DNA of 64,000 nucleotides. Source: Paraburkholderia sp. (GTDB lineage: Bacteria > Pseudomonadota > Gammaproteobacteria > Burkholderiales > Burkholderiaceae). Shown here piece after piece: positions 17,485 to 25,509 of this stretch (position 1 is its first letter; each line of letters begins with the position of its first letter). The position numbers and the translations under genes were made by a program. The notes beneath the pieces are model-generated. The model saw only the letters and a program-made list of their open reading frames with translations. It did not search any database and was not told the DNA's origin. The stretch spans positions 1 through 64,000 of the forward strand of contig NZ_JAPWKB010000006.1 of assembly GCF_028283785.1 (NCBI RefSeq), written 5' to 3'.

Positions 17485-18852
17485 ATGAAGCAGCACAACC
17501 CGACAGGTGCGGCCAACCGGCCCGCGACCCACGCTCCCACAGCCACGACCCAGTTCGAAACCGCGATCTACGCGAAGGTGACCTGGCGTCTGCTGCCGTT
17601 TCTGTTTATCTGCTATGTCGCGGCGTATCTGGATCGCGTCAACGTGGGTTTCGCGAAGCTGCAAATGCTCAGCGATCTGAAGTTCAGCGAGTCGGTGTAT
17701 GGGCTCGGTGCGGGGATTTTCTTTATCGGTTATTTCGTGTTCGAAGTGCCGAGCAATATCCTGCTGCATCGCGTGGGTGCGCGCGTGTGGATCAGCCGCA
17801 TCATGGTGACGTGGGCGCTCGTGTCGGCGGCATCGCTGTTCGTCACGACGCCCGCCGCGTTTTACACGATGCGCTTTCTGCTCGGCGTCGCGGAAGCGGG
17901 CTTCTTTCCAGGCATCGTGCTGTATCTGACGTACTGGTATCCGTCGACGCGCCGTGGCCGGATTAACGCGCTGTTCATGATCGGTATTCCGATCGCGGGC
18001 GTGCTCGGCGGTCCGCTGTCGGGCTGGATCATGCAGGCGTTCAACGGCGTGCACGGACTGTCGAACTGGCAATGGCTGTTTCTGCTCGAAGCGGTTCCGT
18101 CGGCGGTGCTCGGTATCGTCACGCTGTTCGTGCTGCCGAACGGCATTCGCGCCGCCTCCTGGCTCGACGAGCAGCAAAAGCGCCTGCTCGAAGACAACAT
18201 CGCGCGCGACGAACATGCGGGTGCGGAGGCATCGCTGAAAAGCATCGTGTCGAACGGCCGGGTGTGGCGTCTCGCGGCAATCTACTTCTGCTGCATGATG
18301 GGCCTCTACGGCGTGAGCTTCTATCTGCCCACGCTGATCAAGACGACCGGCGTGAAGAACGCACTCGACATCGGTTTGCTGACGGCAATTCCTTATGCGG
18401 TCGCGATCGTGTCGATGATCCTGGTCGCTCGCAGTTCCGACCGTCGCAACGAACGCCGGTGGCATCTCGCGATGGCGAGCGTCGCCGCGGCCGCAGGGCT
18501 CTACGCGAGCACGTTCTACACGGGCAATCTGCTGCTCGTGATGATTACGCTGTCGGTCGGCACGGCAGGCGTGCTGTCGATGATGCCGGTGTTCTGGACC
18601 TATCCGAGCAGCGTGCTGACCGGCACGGCCGCCGCTGCGGGCATCGCGATGATCAACTCGATCGGCAATCTCGCCGGTTTCGTCAGCCCGTCGATCATCG
18701 GCTGGATGAAGGACGTGACGCACAGCACCAACGCAGGCCTGATCGTCGTCGCGGCCGCATTGTGCGTGGGGGCGGTTCTGGCACTGACGCAGCGCGCGTC
18801 GTCGGCTTCGGCGTCGCCTTCGTTGCCGGCATCGGGGCAGCGTCGCGCCTGA
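17485..18852 (+). CDS. MFS transporter, anion:cation symporter (ACS) type
   Basis: A 455-residue, 12-helix carrier. Signatures are CYVAAYLDRVNVGFAK in helix 1, FFIGYFVFEVPSNILLHRVGAR, and RFLLGVAEAGFFPGIVLYL, all typical of the ACS group that takes up organic anions such as tartrate, glucarate or phthalate. A cytoplasmic loop and the second half (IYFCCMMGLYGVSFYLPTLI) complete the fold. GGAGA precedes the ATG. It sits between the LldR-like regulator and Dld, so lactate or another 2-hydroxy acid is the likely substrate rather than a sugar acid. Confidence 0.9.
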   Translation: MKQHNPTGAANRPATHAPTATTQFETAIYAKVTWRLLPFLFICYVAAYLDRVNVGFAKLQMLSDLKFSESVYGLGAGIFFIGYFVFEVPSNILLHRVGARVWISRIMVTWALVSAASLFVTTPAAFYTMRFLLGVAEAGFFPGIVLYLTYWYPSTRRGRINALFMIGIPIAGVLGGPLSGWIMQAFNGVHGLSNWQWLFLLEAVPSAVLGIVTLFVLPNGIRAASWLDEQQKRLLEDNIARDEHAGAEASLKSIVSNGRVWRLAAIYFCCMMGLYGVSFYLPTLIKTTGVKNALDIGLLTAIPYAVAIVSMILVARSSDRRNERRWHLAMASVAAAAGLYASTFYTGNLLLVMITLSVGTAGVLSMMPVFWTYPSSVLTGTAAAAGIAMINSIGNLAGFVSPSIIGWMKDVTHSTNAGLIVVAAALCVGAVLALTQRASSASASPSLPASGQRRA

Positions 18853-18886
18853 CGCTGTCTTCTGTTCACACGCGTTCAAGGCTGTC

Positions 18887-20623
18887 ATGTCCGATACTGC
18901 CCATTCCACCCTGCCGCCCGGTGACGCAGGCCACACGCTGGTCGCGTCGCTCGGCGACATCGTCGGTGCCCGCAACGTCCTTACCGGCGACGCGCAAACG
19001 CGTCGCTATCGCACCGGCTACCGGTTCGGATCAGGTCGCGTGCTGGCCGTCGTGCGTCCCGGCACACTGCTCGAACAATGGCATGCGCTGGCCGCATGCG
19101 TGGCCGCGCGCGCGATCGTCATCACGCAGGCATCCAATACCGGACTGACCGGCGGATCGACACCCGATGGCGACGACTACGACCGCGATATCGTGATCGT
19201 CAGCACGACGCGTATCCGGCGCGTCCATCTGCTCGACGGTGGACGTCAGGTGGTGTGCATCGGCGGGACCACGCTCGATCAACTCGAACGCACGCTAAAG
19301 CCGCTCGGCCGCGAACCGCATTCGGTGATCGGCTCGTCGTGTATCGGCGCGTCGGTGCTGGGCGGTATCAGTAACAACTCGGGCGGCTCGCTCGTGCATC
19401 GCGGGCCCGCGTATACGGAAATGGCGGTCTTTGCGGCCGTCGATGCGTCGGGCAAACTGCGCCTGGTGAATCATCTGGGTATCGAACTCGGCAGCACGCC
19501 CGAAGAGATTCTGTCGCACATCGAAAACGGTACGTTCACCGACGCGGATGTTCGCGGCGGCGCGGCGGCGTCGGATCACGACTATGCGAGCCACGTTCGC
19601 GACGTCGATGCGCAGACGCCCGCGCGCTACAACGCCGATCCGCGACGCCTGTTCGAAGCGTCCGGCTCAGCCGGCAAGCTGATGGTGTTCGCGGTGCGCC
19701 TCGACACTTTCGCGGCGGAGCAGGGCGCGAAAGTGTTCTATATCGGCACGAACGATACGGACGTGCTGACCGGTATCCGCCGTCACGCGCTGGCCAACTT
19801 CACGCACTTGCCGATTGCCGGCGAATACATTCATCGCGACGCATTCGATGTCGCGCAGAAGTACGGCAAAGATCTGTTCGTCATCATCGACCGGTTCGGC
19901 ACGGGCCGACTTCCCGCGTTTTTCAATCTGAAGACACGCTGCGATGCGTTGTTCGATCGCTTGGGGTTTTTGCCCAGGCATCTGACCGATCGCATGCTGC
20001 AGTGGTTCAGCGAGCGTTTGCCGGAGCATCTGCCCGCGCGTCTGACGGCCTATCGTGAACGCTACGCGCATCATCTGATGCTGAAAGTGCCGGCGGCGGG
20101 CGTGGACGAAGCGCGCGCTTTTTTATCGACGCGTTTTGCGGATGCGGAAGGCGCGTATTTCGAATGCACCGACGAAGAGGGACGCAAGGCGTTTCTGCAC
20201 CGCTTTGCTGCGGCGAGTGCGGCGGTCAGGTATCGCGCGGTTCATCATCGCGATGTCGAAGATATCGTTGCGCTGGATATCGCGCTACGCCGCAACGACC
20301 GCGACTGGTACGAGCGCTTGCCGCAGAAGATCGAAAGCGCCATTTCGCTGAAGCTGTATTACGGGCATTTTTTGTGTCACGTGTTTCACCAGGACTATAT
20401 CGTCATCAAGGGCAATGACTGCATGGCGCTGGAACACGAGATGCTCGAACTGCTCGACGTTCGCGGCGCGGAGTATCCGGCCGAACACAACGTCGGGCAT
20501 CTCTACGATGCGAAGCCGCAACTCGCGGATTTCTACCGCACGCTCGATCCGTGCAACTGCTTCAATCCCGGTATCGGCAAGACGTCGAAGTTCGCAGCCT
20601 ATCGGGAACAGGCCGAAGTCTGA
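18887..20623 (+). CDS. dld: D-lactate dehydrogenase, quinone-dependent
   Basis: A 578-residue FAD enzyme, close to the 571 residues of the E. coli protein. The FAD-binding region has ITQASNTGLTGGSTP and SCIGASVLGGISNNSGGSL; the membrane-binding C-terminal part has the repeated basic/hydrophobic helices of Dld (RLGFLPRHLTDRMLQWF, FHQDYIVIKG, CNCFNPGIGKTSK). It oxidises D-lactate to pyruvate at the inner face of the membrane and passes electrons to quinone. It is 34 bp after the carrier and probably co-regulated through the operators at 16487 and 17373. Confidence 0.94.
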   Translation: MSDTAHSTLPPGDAGHTLVASLGDIVGARNVLTGDAQTRRYRTGYRFGSGRVLAVVRPGTLLEQWHALAACVAARAIVITQASNTGLTGGSTPDGDDYDRDIVIVSTTRIRRVHLLDGGRQVVCIGGTTLDQLERTLKPLGREPHSVIGSSCIGASVLGGISNNSGGSLVHRGPAYTEMAVFAAVDASGKLRLVNHLGIELGSTPEEILSHIENGTFTDADVRGGAAASDHDYASHVRDVDAQTPARYNADPRRLFEASGSAGKLMVFAVRLDTFAAEQGAKVFYIGTNDTDVLTGIRRHALANFTHLPIAGEYIHRDAFDVAQKYGKDLFVIIDRFGTGRLPAFFNLKTRCDALFDRLGFLPRHLTDRMLQWFSERLPEHLPARLTAYRERYAHHLMLKVPAAGVDEARAFLSTRFADAEGAYFECTDEEGRKAFLHRFAAASAAVRYRAVHHRDVEDIVALDIALRRNDRDWYERLPQKIESAISLKLYYGHFLCHVFHQDYIVIKGNDCMALEHEMLELLDVRGAEYPAEHNVGHLYDAKPQLADFYRTLDPCNCFNPGIGKTSKFAAYREQAEV

Positions 20624-20633
20624 GCGGAGTCGC

Positions 20634-21107
20634 CTAGCCGCGCACAGCGGCTTCGATTGCGGCGACGTCGATCTTTCTCATTGGCATCATCGCCGCGAAT
20701 GCGCGTCTAGCGGCGTCGCCGCCTTTGGCGAGTGCATCGGTCAGCACGCGCGGGGTAATCTGCCAGCTGATCCCCCATTTGTCCTTGCACCAGCCGCACT
20801 GACTTTCCTGTCCGCCATTGCCGACGATCGCGTTCCAGTAGCGGTCGGTTTCTTCCTGATCGGCGGTGGCGATCTGGAAGGAAAAGGCTTCACTGTGCTT
20901 GAACTGCGCACCGCCGTTCAGACCGATACACGGTATGCCGACGACCGTAAACTCGACGACCAGCGCGTCGCCGGTCTTGCCGTCGGGATAGTCGCCCGGC
21001 GCAGGAATCACCGCGCCGATGCTGCTTTGCGGAAAGGTCTTTGCGTAGAAGCGCGCGGCTTCTTCGGCATCGTGTTCGTACCAGACGCAGATCGTGTTCG
21101 TGGTCAT
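20634..21107 (-). CDS. VOC-superfamily protein of the PhnB type
   Basis: A 157-residue protein of the group often annotated as 3-demethylubiquinone-9 3-methyltransferase, which is really a VOC fold. Hallmarks are I-C-V-W-Y-E-H-D-A-E-E-A-A-R-F-Y, FTVVGIPCIGLNGG, YWNAIVGNGGQESQCGWCKDKWG and SWQITP. CGGAG is upstream of the ATG. It is convergent with dld with only ten bp between stops. No real methyltransferase activity is expected, and the function is unknown. Confidence 0.88.
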   Translation of the reverse strand: MTTNTICVWYEHDAEEAARFYAKTFPQSSIGAVIPAPGDYPDGKTGDALVVEFTVVGIPCIGLNGGAQFKHSEAFSFQIATADQEETDRYWNAIVGNGGQESQCGWCKDKWGISWQITPRVLTDALAKGGDAARRAFAAMMPMRKIDVAAIEAAVRG

Positions 21108-21213
21108 CGTGAACGACTCCGTTGTGCCAGTCGGATGTCATCAGTATGGCTGACCGTGCGCCGCGCCTCAAGTTGCGCGTGATGTCCGGCGCGACGGTCA
21201 GACCCTGCGACGG

Positions 21214-21375
21214 TCAGAACTTGTGCCGCAATCCAGGCCGCCCGACGAATTGCCGCTGGCTCGACGCGCTGTCGTCGGCGCCGCCGGTATAAGCCATGTC
21301 CAGCGCGGTTCCGCTGTCGCTGCCGATGGTCCGTTGATAGCTCGCCACCACGTAGACGTCGGTGGGTTTGCTGGA
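21214..21375 (-). pseudogene. C-terminal remnant of a porin gene
   Basis: Read on the minus strand, the frame from about 21375 to the stop at 21214-21216 encodes some 53 residues beginning SSKPTDVYVVASYQ, with DMAYTGGADDSASSQRQF and the ending RPGLRHKF. This matches the last three strands of betaproteobacterial porins: compare LSKRTDVALTVIVQQ and the terminal Phe of the porin at 30047 in this window. No start, signal peptide or upstream barrel is present, because the SDR gene ends at 21418 and takes the place of the rest. It is a truncated relic left by a deletion or rearrangement. Confidence 0.85.
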
Positions 21376-21417
21376 ACGATCCCGTCCACGCATCGCATGC
21401 GCTGCACACGCGTCACG

Positions 21418-22200
21418 TCAAACCTGCGCGAGTCCACCATCGACGAACAGTTCGGTGCCGGTGATATAGCTGGCATCGTCCGACGCGAGGAACGACACGG
21501 CTTTGGCGATTTCGTCCGGCGTGCCGACGCGTCCTAACGGCGTCGTTTTCGACACTTCGTTGCTGTATGCGTCGATCTGCTCGTCGGTCATCTTGAGTTC
21601 CGACTTGTACGCGGGTGTCACCACGACGCCGGGCGCAACCACGTTCACGCGGATATCACGGCCTTTGAGGTCCGATGCCCAGGTGCGTGTGAACGAACGC
21701 AGCGCCGCCTTGGTCGCCGCGTAGACGCCGAATGCGGGCGTGCCCTGAATCGCGGTGATCGAGCCGGTAATCACGATCGCGCTGCCTGCGGCCATCAAGG
21801 GCAACGCCGCTTGCACCGTGAACAACGTGCCCTTCATATTGATACCGACGTACTTGTCGAATTGCGCTTCCGTGATGCTGCCGAGCGGCGCGAACTCGCC
21901 GCCGCCCGCGTTGGCGAACAGAATGTCGATCTTCCTGTCGGTCGCCGACACGGTGTCGATCACATTCTGAAGATCGGCCGACGACGAAATATCGCTACGG
22001 ATCGCGCGTGCGCCATGTCCAATTTCCTCGACCGCGGCGTCCAGTTCGGCCTGACGCCGTCCGGTGATAAACACCGTTGCGCCTTCGCGGGCAAGCCGTT
22101 TGGCGGTGGCAAGGCCGATCCCCGTGCTGCCGCCGGTGATCAGCGCAAGCTTGCCGGCGTGTTTGGTGGCGTGAATGTTCGAGTAGAGAGAGGAAGTCAT
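21418..22200 (-). CDS. SDR-family oxidoreductase
   Basis: A 260-residue short-chain dehydrogenase with cofactor loop TGGSTGIG, the NAG motif in LFANAGGG, active-site Ser in VITGSITA, the Tyr-x3-Lys pair YAATK and a C-terminal TGTELFVDGGLAQV. The ATG at 22200 has AAAGGA nine bases before it. A LysR regulator starts 163 bp away on the other strand, the usual arrangement for a LysR-controlled SDR. Its stop abuts the porin remnant. The substrate is unknown. Confidence 0.92.
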   Translation of the reverse strand: MTSSLYSNIHATKHAGKLALITGGSTGIGLATAKRLAREGATVFITGRRQAELDAAVEEIGHGARAIRSDISSSADLQNVIDTVSATDRKIDILFANAGGGEFAPLGSITEAQFDKYVGINMKGTLFTVQAALPLMAAGSAIVITGSITAIQGTPAFGVYAATKAALRSFTRTWASDLKGRDIRVNVVAPGVVVTPAYKSELKMTDEQIDAYSNEVSKTTPLGRVGTPDEIAKAVSFLASDDASYITGTELFVDGGLAQV

Positions 22201-22240
22201 CGCTGTGTCCTTTAAGGTGGTGTGTCAGTTCCACAAGCGT

Positions 22241-22265
22241 AGATAAATTCGCCTCAGAGATAAAT
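22241..22265. promoter_or_regulatory. Direct repeat in the SDR/LysR divergent region
   Basis: AGATAAAT occurs at 22241-22248 and 22258-22265, 17 bases apart, in the space between the divergent starts. It may be part of the LysR binding region; the evidence is only position and repetition. Confidence 0.25.
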
Positions 22266-22362
22266 ATGGTATTCGTGGTTTCTTTATCCGCCGTTGTGGA
22301 TAATGTCGATGGACGACCCGTTCGTCGATCGGGACCAACTGGAACAGGAACGAACTCATCTC

Positions 22363-23262
22363 ATGGACCATTTGCAGGCCATCCGAATTTTTGCGCGCGT
22401 CGTCGAGACAGGTGGCTTCGGGCGGGCGGCGCTGTCGCTGCAGATGCCGAATGCCACCGTGAGCAAGTGGGTGAAGTCGCTGGAAGACCATCTCGGCGTG
22501 AAGTTGCTGGAGCGCAGCACGCGGCGGGTCAGCGTGACGACGGATGGCGCTGCGTACTATGAGCGCACCCGCCATCTACTTAGCGAACTGGACGATATCG
22601 AAGCCACGATCGGGCGCGGCCAGACCAATCCGCGCGGGGCGTTGCGGATCGATACCGGCGGATCGACTGCGAGCGGCATCATCATTCCCGCGTTGCCGGC
22701 GTTCTGCGAGCGCTATCCGGACATTCAGCTGCAGCTCAGCGTGACTGACCGCACCGTCGATCTGATCGCGGAAAATATCGACTGCGCGATCCGGAGTTCG
22801 GCCGACGATCCCGCGCTGGTGGCACGTTGCATCGGCACGCTCGCGTGGACCACCTGCGCCACGCCTGCGTATCTGGACAGGTTCGGCACGCCCGCGCACC
22901 CGAACGAGATCGTCGACAAGAACATGCCTGTGGTCGGGTATTTTTCCGCGAGCACCGGGCTCACGCATCCGCTCGTGTTTTGCCGGGGCGACGAGACGAT
23001 CACGCTCGACCGCGTGCGCAACGACGTGCTCGTCAGCGAAAGCAATGCGCACCTCGCGACGGCGCTCAGCGGTCTGGGACTCGTGCACACGCTGGATTTC
23101 ATGGTGCGTCCATCTATCCGGCAGAAAAAGCTCGTGCCGGTTCTCGCCGCGTGGCGGCGCGCGCCGCTCGATGTGTACGTCGCCTATCCGCCAAGCCGGC
23201 GCTACAGCACGAAGGTCAGCGTGTTCGTCGAATGGGTGAGCACGTTGTTCGCGTCGGCCTGA
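22363..23262 (+). CDS. LysR-family regulator
   Basis: A 299-residue regulator with the start MDHLQAIRIFARVVETGGFGRAA, the common opening of the large CrgA-like LysR group in betaproteobacteria, then VSKWVKSLE (recognition helix) and an effector domain with LRIDTGGSTASGIIIPALP. The frame extends upstream to 22294, but the ATG at 22363 fits the family and has AGGAAC upstream. It is divergent from the SDR gene at 22200, its probable target. Confidence 0.92.
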   Translation: MDHLQAIRIFARVVETGGFGRAALSLQMPNATVSKWVKSLEDHLGVKLLERSTRRVSVTTDGAAYYERTRHLLSELDDIEATIGRGQTNPRGALRIDTGGSTASGIIIPALPAFCERYPDIQLQLSVTDRTVDLIAENIDCAIRSSADDPALVARCIGTLAWTTCATPAYLDRFGTPAHPNEIVDKNMPVVGYFSASTGLTHPLVFCRGDETITLDRVRNDVLVSESNAHLATALSGLGLVHTLDFMVRPSIRQKKLVPVLAAWRRAPLDVYVAYPPSRRYSTKVSVFVEWVSTLFASA

Positions 23263-23295
23263 GTCTGAGTCGGGGCCGGCAGGCCCGCGCAATGC

Positions 23296-24525
23296 TCAAA
23301 CCAGCGCTTTCATCACCGTTTTGAGAATGCCGATGATCGGCACCTGCATCGCTGCGACGATCAGAAACGGCAAGACGGCGGGCAGCGCGATACTTGCGAT
23401 CCCCAGCTTGCCGATCACGCTGCGCCTCATCTGCTGGACTGCCTGATAGACCGCCTGAACGTCGGCGACGGGTCCAAGCTCGGGCGCGTCGAGCAGTGCC
23501 TCGTCGCCGATCTCCTCGCCGAGAATCCAGCGCCGGTGAACCAGGCGTCCATGACGCCCGCAGAGGCTTCCGTAGTCGAACAATGCGTCGCGCTTCACGC
23601 GTCCCAGCAGCTTGCCGAGCGGAAAAAAGGGTGCAAGGAAAACGACGCAGACCAGCACGACGACCACGAGCATCTCGCCCTTGATGTCGTTGATGCTGAC
23701 GCCGTGATACGCGATGTCGTGCGCGAACGACGCAGCGACGACCGCGGAAACCGCGAGCGCGACCGGGCTGAACATGAACGTTATACGCTCGACGAAACCC
23801 AGGCCGCCCGCCCGGTCCGGATGCGTGGGCACGATCGAAAGTGGAAACTTCGCAATCCGGTAGAACAGGATGAACGCGACGACGACACGCCACAACCACC
23901 CGAGCAGCAGCGCGGTGAAGAGCGGGCGCACCACCAGCACCAGCCACCATCCGCCGAAGGTCATCGCGTCGTCGGATGTGCCGGGATCGGGCAGCCGCGA
24001 TGTATCGCCGAGTTCGTGCCATATCGCGCCCGCAGTCGCCCACGCAATCGCGACGCTGAAAATGAAAACCCACGGCAATACCTTGTCGCGCAGGTTCGCG
24101 ACGCCCGCGATCAAGGAGGCGAAGCGGGGAATGTCGTCGGGACGCACGAGCCCGGCGCTGACGAAATAGCGGAGAAACCGGGGGAGGGTTTGTTGCGCAA
24201 CGGCTTCCGCGACCACCAGCAACGGAATTGCGATCAGGCAGCGGACATGCACGGCGAAATGTCCGAGCAGCGCCTGTTCGTCGGCGGTGTCCATGGCGCG
24301 ATGGGTGAGCAACGCCCAGACGGCGAGCGGCAGCCACGTCACCATCGCGAACAGGATCGCCCGGCGCATCGTGCCCATGCCGGTGGCGGGAATCAGGCCG
24401 ACACGGCGCTGGATGTGAAACGGGACGTCGTCGCGCACCAGTGACATTTCGATGCGTGCAAGCGGGTCGCTCGCGGCGTCCGTGTGGTTCGGCGACGTGT
24501 CGGCCTGCTGTCCGGATTCGCTCAT
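23296..24525 (-). CDS. Multi-spanning membrane protein of unknown function
   Basis: 409 residues. After a ~50-residue polar N-terminus (TSPNHTDAASDPLARIEMSL) there are about six hydrophobic helices, including ILFAMVTWLPLAVWALL, CLIAIPLLVVAEAVAQ, PWVFIFSVAIAWATAGAIW, WWLVLVVRPLFTALLLGW and VVVVLVCVVFLAPFFPL. A ~90-residue soluble part follows, then a last helix (LPAVLPFLIVAAMQVPIIG). CAGGAC precedes the ATG. Another frame on the same strand is open over the whole region but is Arg/His-rich and has no start signal. It stands alone; no pathway is suggested by its neighbours. Confidence 0.85.
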   Translation of the reverse strand: MSESGQQADTSPNHTDAASDPLARIEMSLVRDDVPFHIQRRVGLIPATGMGTMRRAILFAMVTWLPLAVWALLTHRAMDTADEQALLGHFAVHVRCLIAIPLLVVAEAVAQQTLPRFLRYFVSAGLVRPDDIPRFASLIAGVANLRDKVLPWVFIFSVAIAWATAGAIWHELGDTSRLPDPGTSDDAMTFGGWWLVLVVRPLFTALLLGWLWRVVVAFILFYRIAKFPLSIVPTHPDRAGGLGFVERITFMFSPVALAVSAVVAASFAHDIAYHGVSINDIKGEMLVVVVLVCVVFLAPFFPLGKLLGRVKRDALFDYGSLCGRHGRLVHRRWILGEEIGDEALLDAPELGPVADVQAVYQAVQQMRRSVIGKLGIASIALPAVLPFLIVAAMQVPIIGILKTVMKALV

Positions 24526-24767
24526 GGTCGTCCTGTTCGGTCGGTGTCAAGGCGTGCCGTGATTCGGGAACTGCAGCGGCCGCTTCCGGTGCCGCGTCGC
24601 GTTTGAAACGCGGTGTCGTGTGAACAATACTTCGCCGGGTCAGACAATGACAAGCGATTTGACTGGCATCGGTCGCTTTACAAAAGGCGACAAGAGCGGT
24701 GGGGGCCTGCCGTTGGATGTTGGCGGCCATACGGCAGGTAACGCATCAGACGCCCGGATGCTGTCGC

Positions 24768-25433
24768 CTAGCTGGATTGGCAGACGAAGACGAGGTCGTA
24801 TGAATCGAACAGATCGGGACTGGCGCCGGTCGCCTTGCTTGCCTGCGCGATCGCCCGGTCGAGCGCGCGATTATCGAGCGATTCCACGAGAAGCAGTCCT
24901 GCGAATTCACCTTCCGAACTTCTCCGCATCGACTTTTCCTGCGTGGCAATCGCTGTCGCGTCGTTTTTCACCGCCATGATCTGCGCGTTCACAACCCAGT
25001 CTTCTTTCGCGAGCGCATCGACGATCGCCTGCCCTTGCAGGGCCGTCAGGCATTCCGGTAATGCGTCTTCAAATCGTGCGATGGCGAGGTGACCGCCGTG
25101 TCCGTCCGGGTTCGCACCTTGGGCGAGGATGGTTCCGCCGCCTCGGCGAAACTGCTCGAGCGTCGGCATGATCCGGCGTGTCCATGCTGTCGGGTTATTC
25201 AACCGCTCCAGATAGCCAGAACTCGCCATCACGTCCGCGCTGTCGAGTTCGTACAGAATCATGTACTCAGAGGGGCGACTGTTGCGTCGCTTGAAGACTC
25301 GCCCTGACCGAAAACCCGGTACGCCGACACGTTCAAAAATGTGCTCCCGGGTGAGCCAATGCATGTAGTCGGTTTCCGATTCGGCAGCGATCGTGCTCCA
25401 GATCGCGAGTAGGCCCGTATTTTCGTTGTTCAT
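24768..25433 (-). CDS. Unrecognised protein, probable dimeric alpha/beta-barrel fold, paralogue of the gene at 13187
   Basis: 221 residues, no signal peptide. Its first 95 residues repeat the layout of the protein at 13187: a first strand, E-S-E-T-D-Y-M-H-W-L-T-R-E-H, V-P-G-F-R-S-G-R-V-F, Y-M-I-L-Y-E-L-D, then a helix with A-W-T-R-R-I-M. The second half (LLLVESLDNRALDRAIAQ) may be a second barrel unit. The ATG at 25433 has a GGAG site; an alternative start lies five codons upstream. It is 77 bp downstream of the MHS carrier on the same strand and probably co-transcribed with it, which suggests an enzyme acting on the carrier's substrate. Confidence 0.75.
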   Translation of the reverse strand: MNNENTGLLAIWSTIAAESETDYMHWLTREHIFERVGVPGFRSGRVFKRRNSRPSEYMILYELDSADVMASSGYLERLNNPTAWTRRIMPTLEQFRRGGGTILAQGANPDGHGGHLAIARFEDALPECLTALQGQAIVDALAKEDWVVNAQIMAVKNDATAIATQEKSMRRSSEGEFAGLLLVESLDNRALDRAIAQASKATGASPDLFDSYDLVFVCQSS

Positions 25434-25509
25434 GCGTGTTCGCTCCATCTACTGTCGAGTGCTTTGAGGCCGTGCTTCTTCCAGTGCAATGCGAAGGCAC
25501 GGCGCGAGG

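Noticed and set aside
16888-18975. 695-codon open frame antisense to the GntR and MFS genes
   Set aside because: Arg/His/Gln-rich translation typical of the reverse frame of a high-GC gene; the sense genes have clear families and ribosome sites.
20634-21107. Annotation as 3-demethylubiquinone-9 3-methyltransferase
   Set aside because: The protein is a VOC-fold PhnB-type protein with no methyltransferase motif; the name is a historical carry-over.
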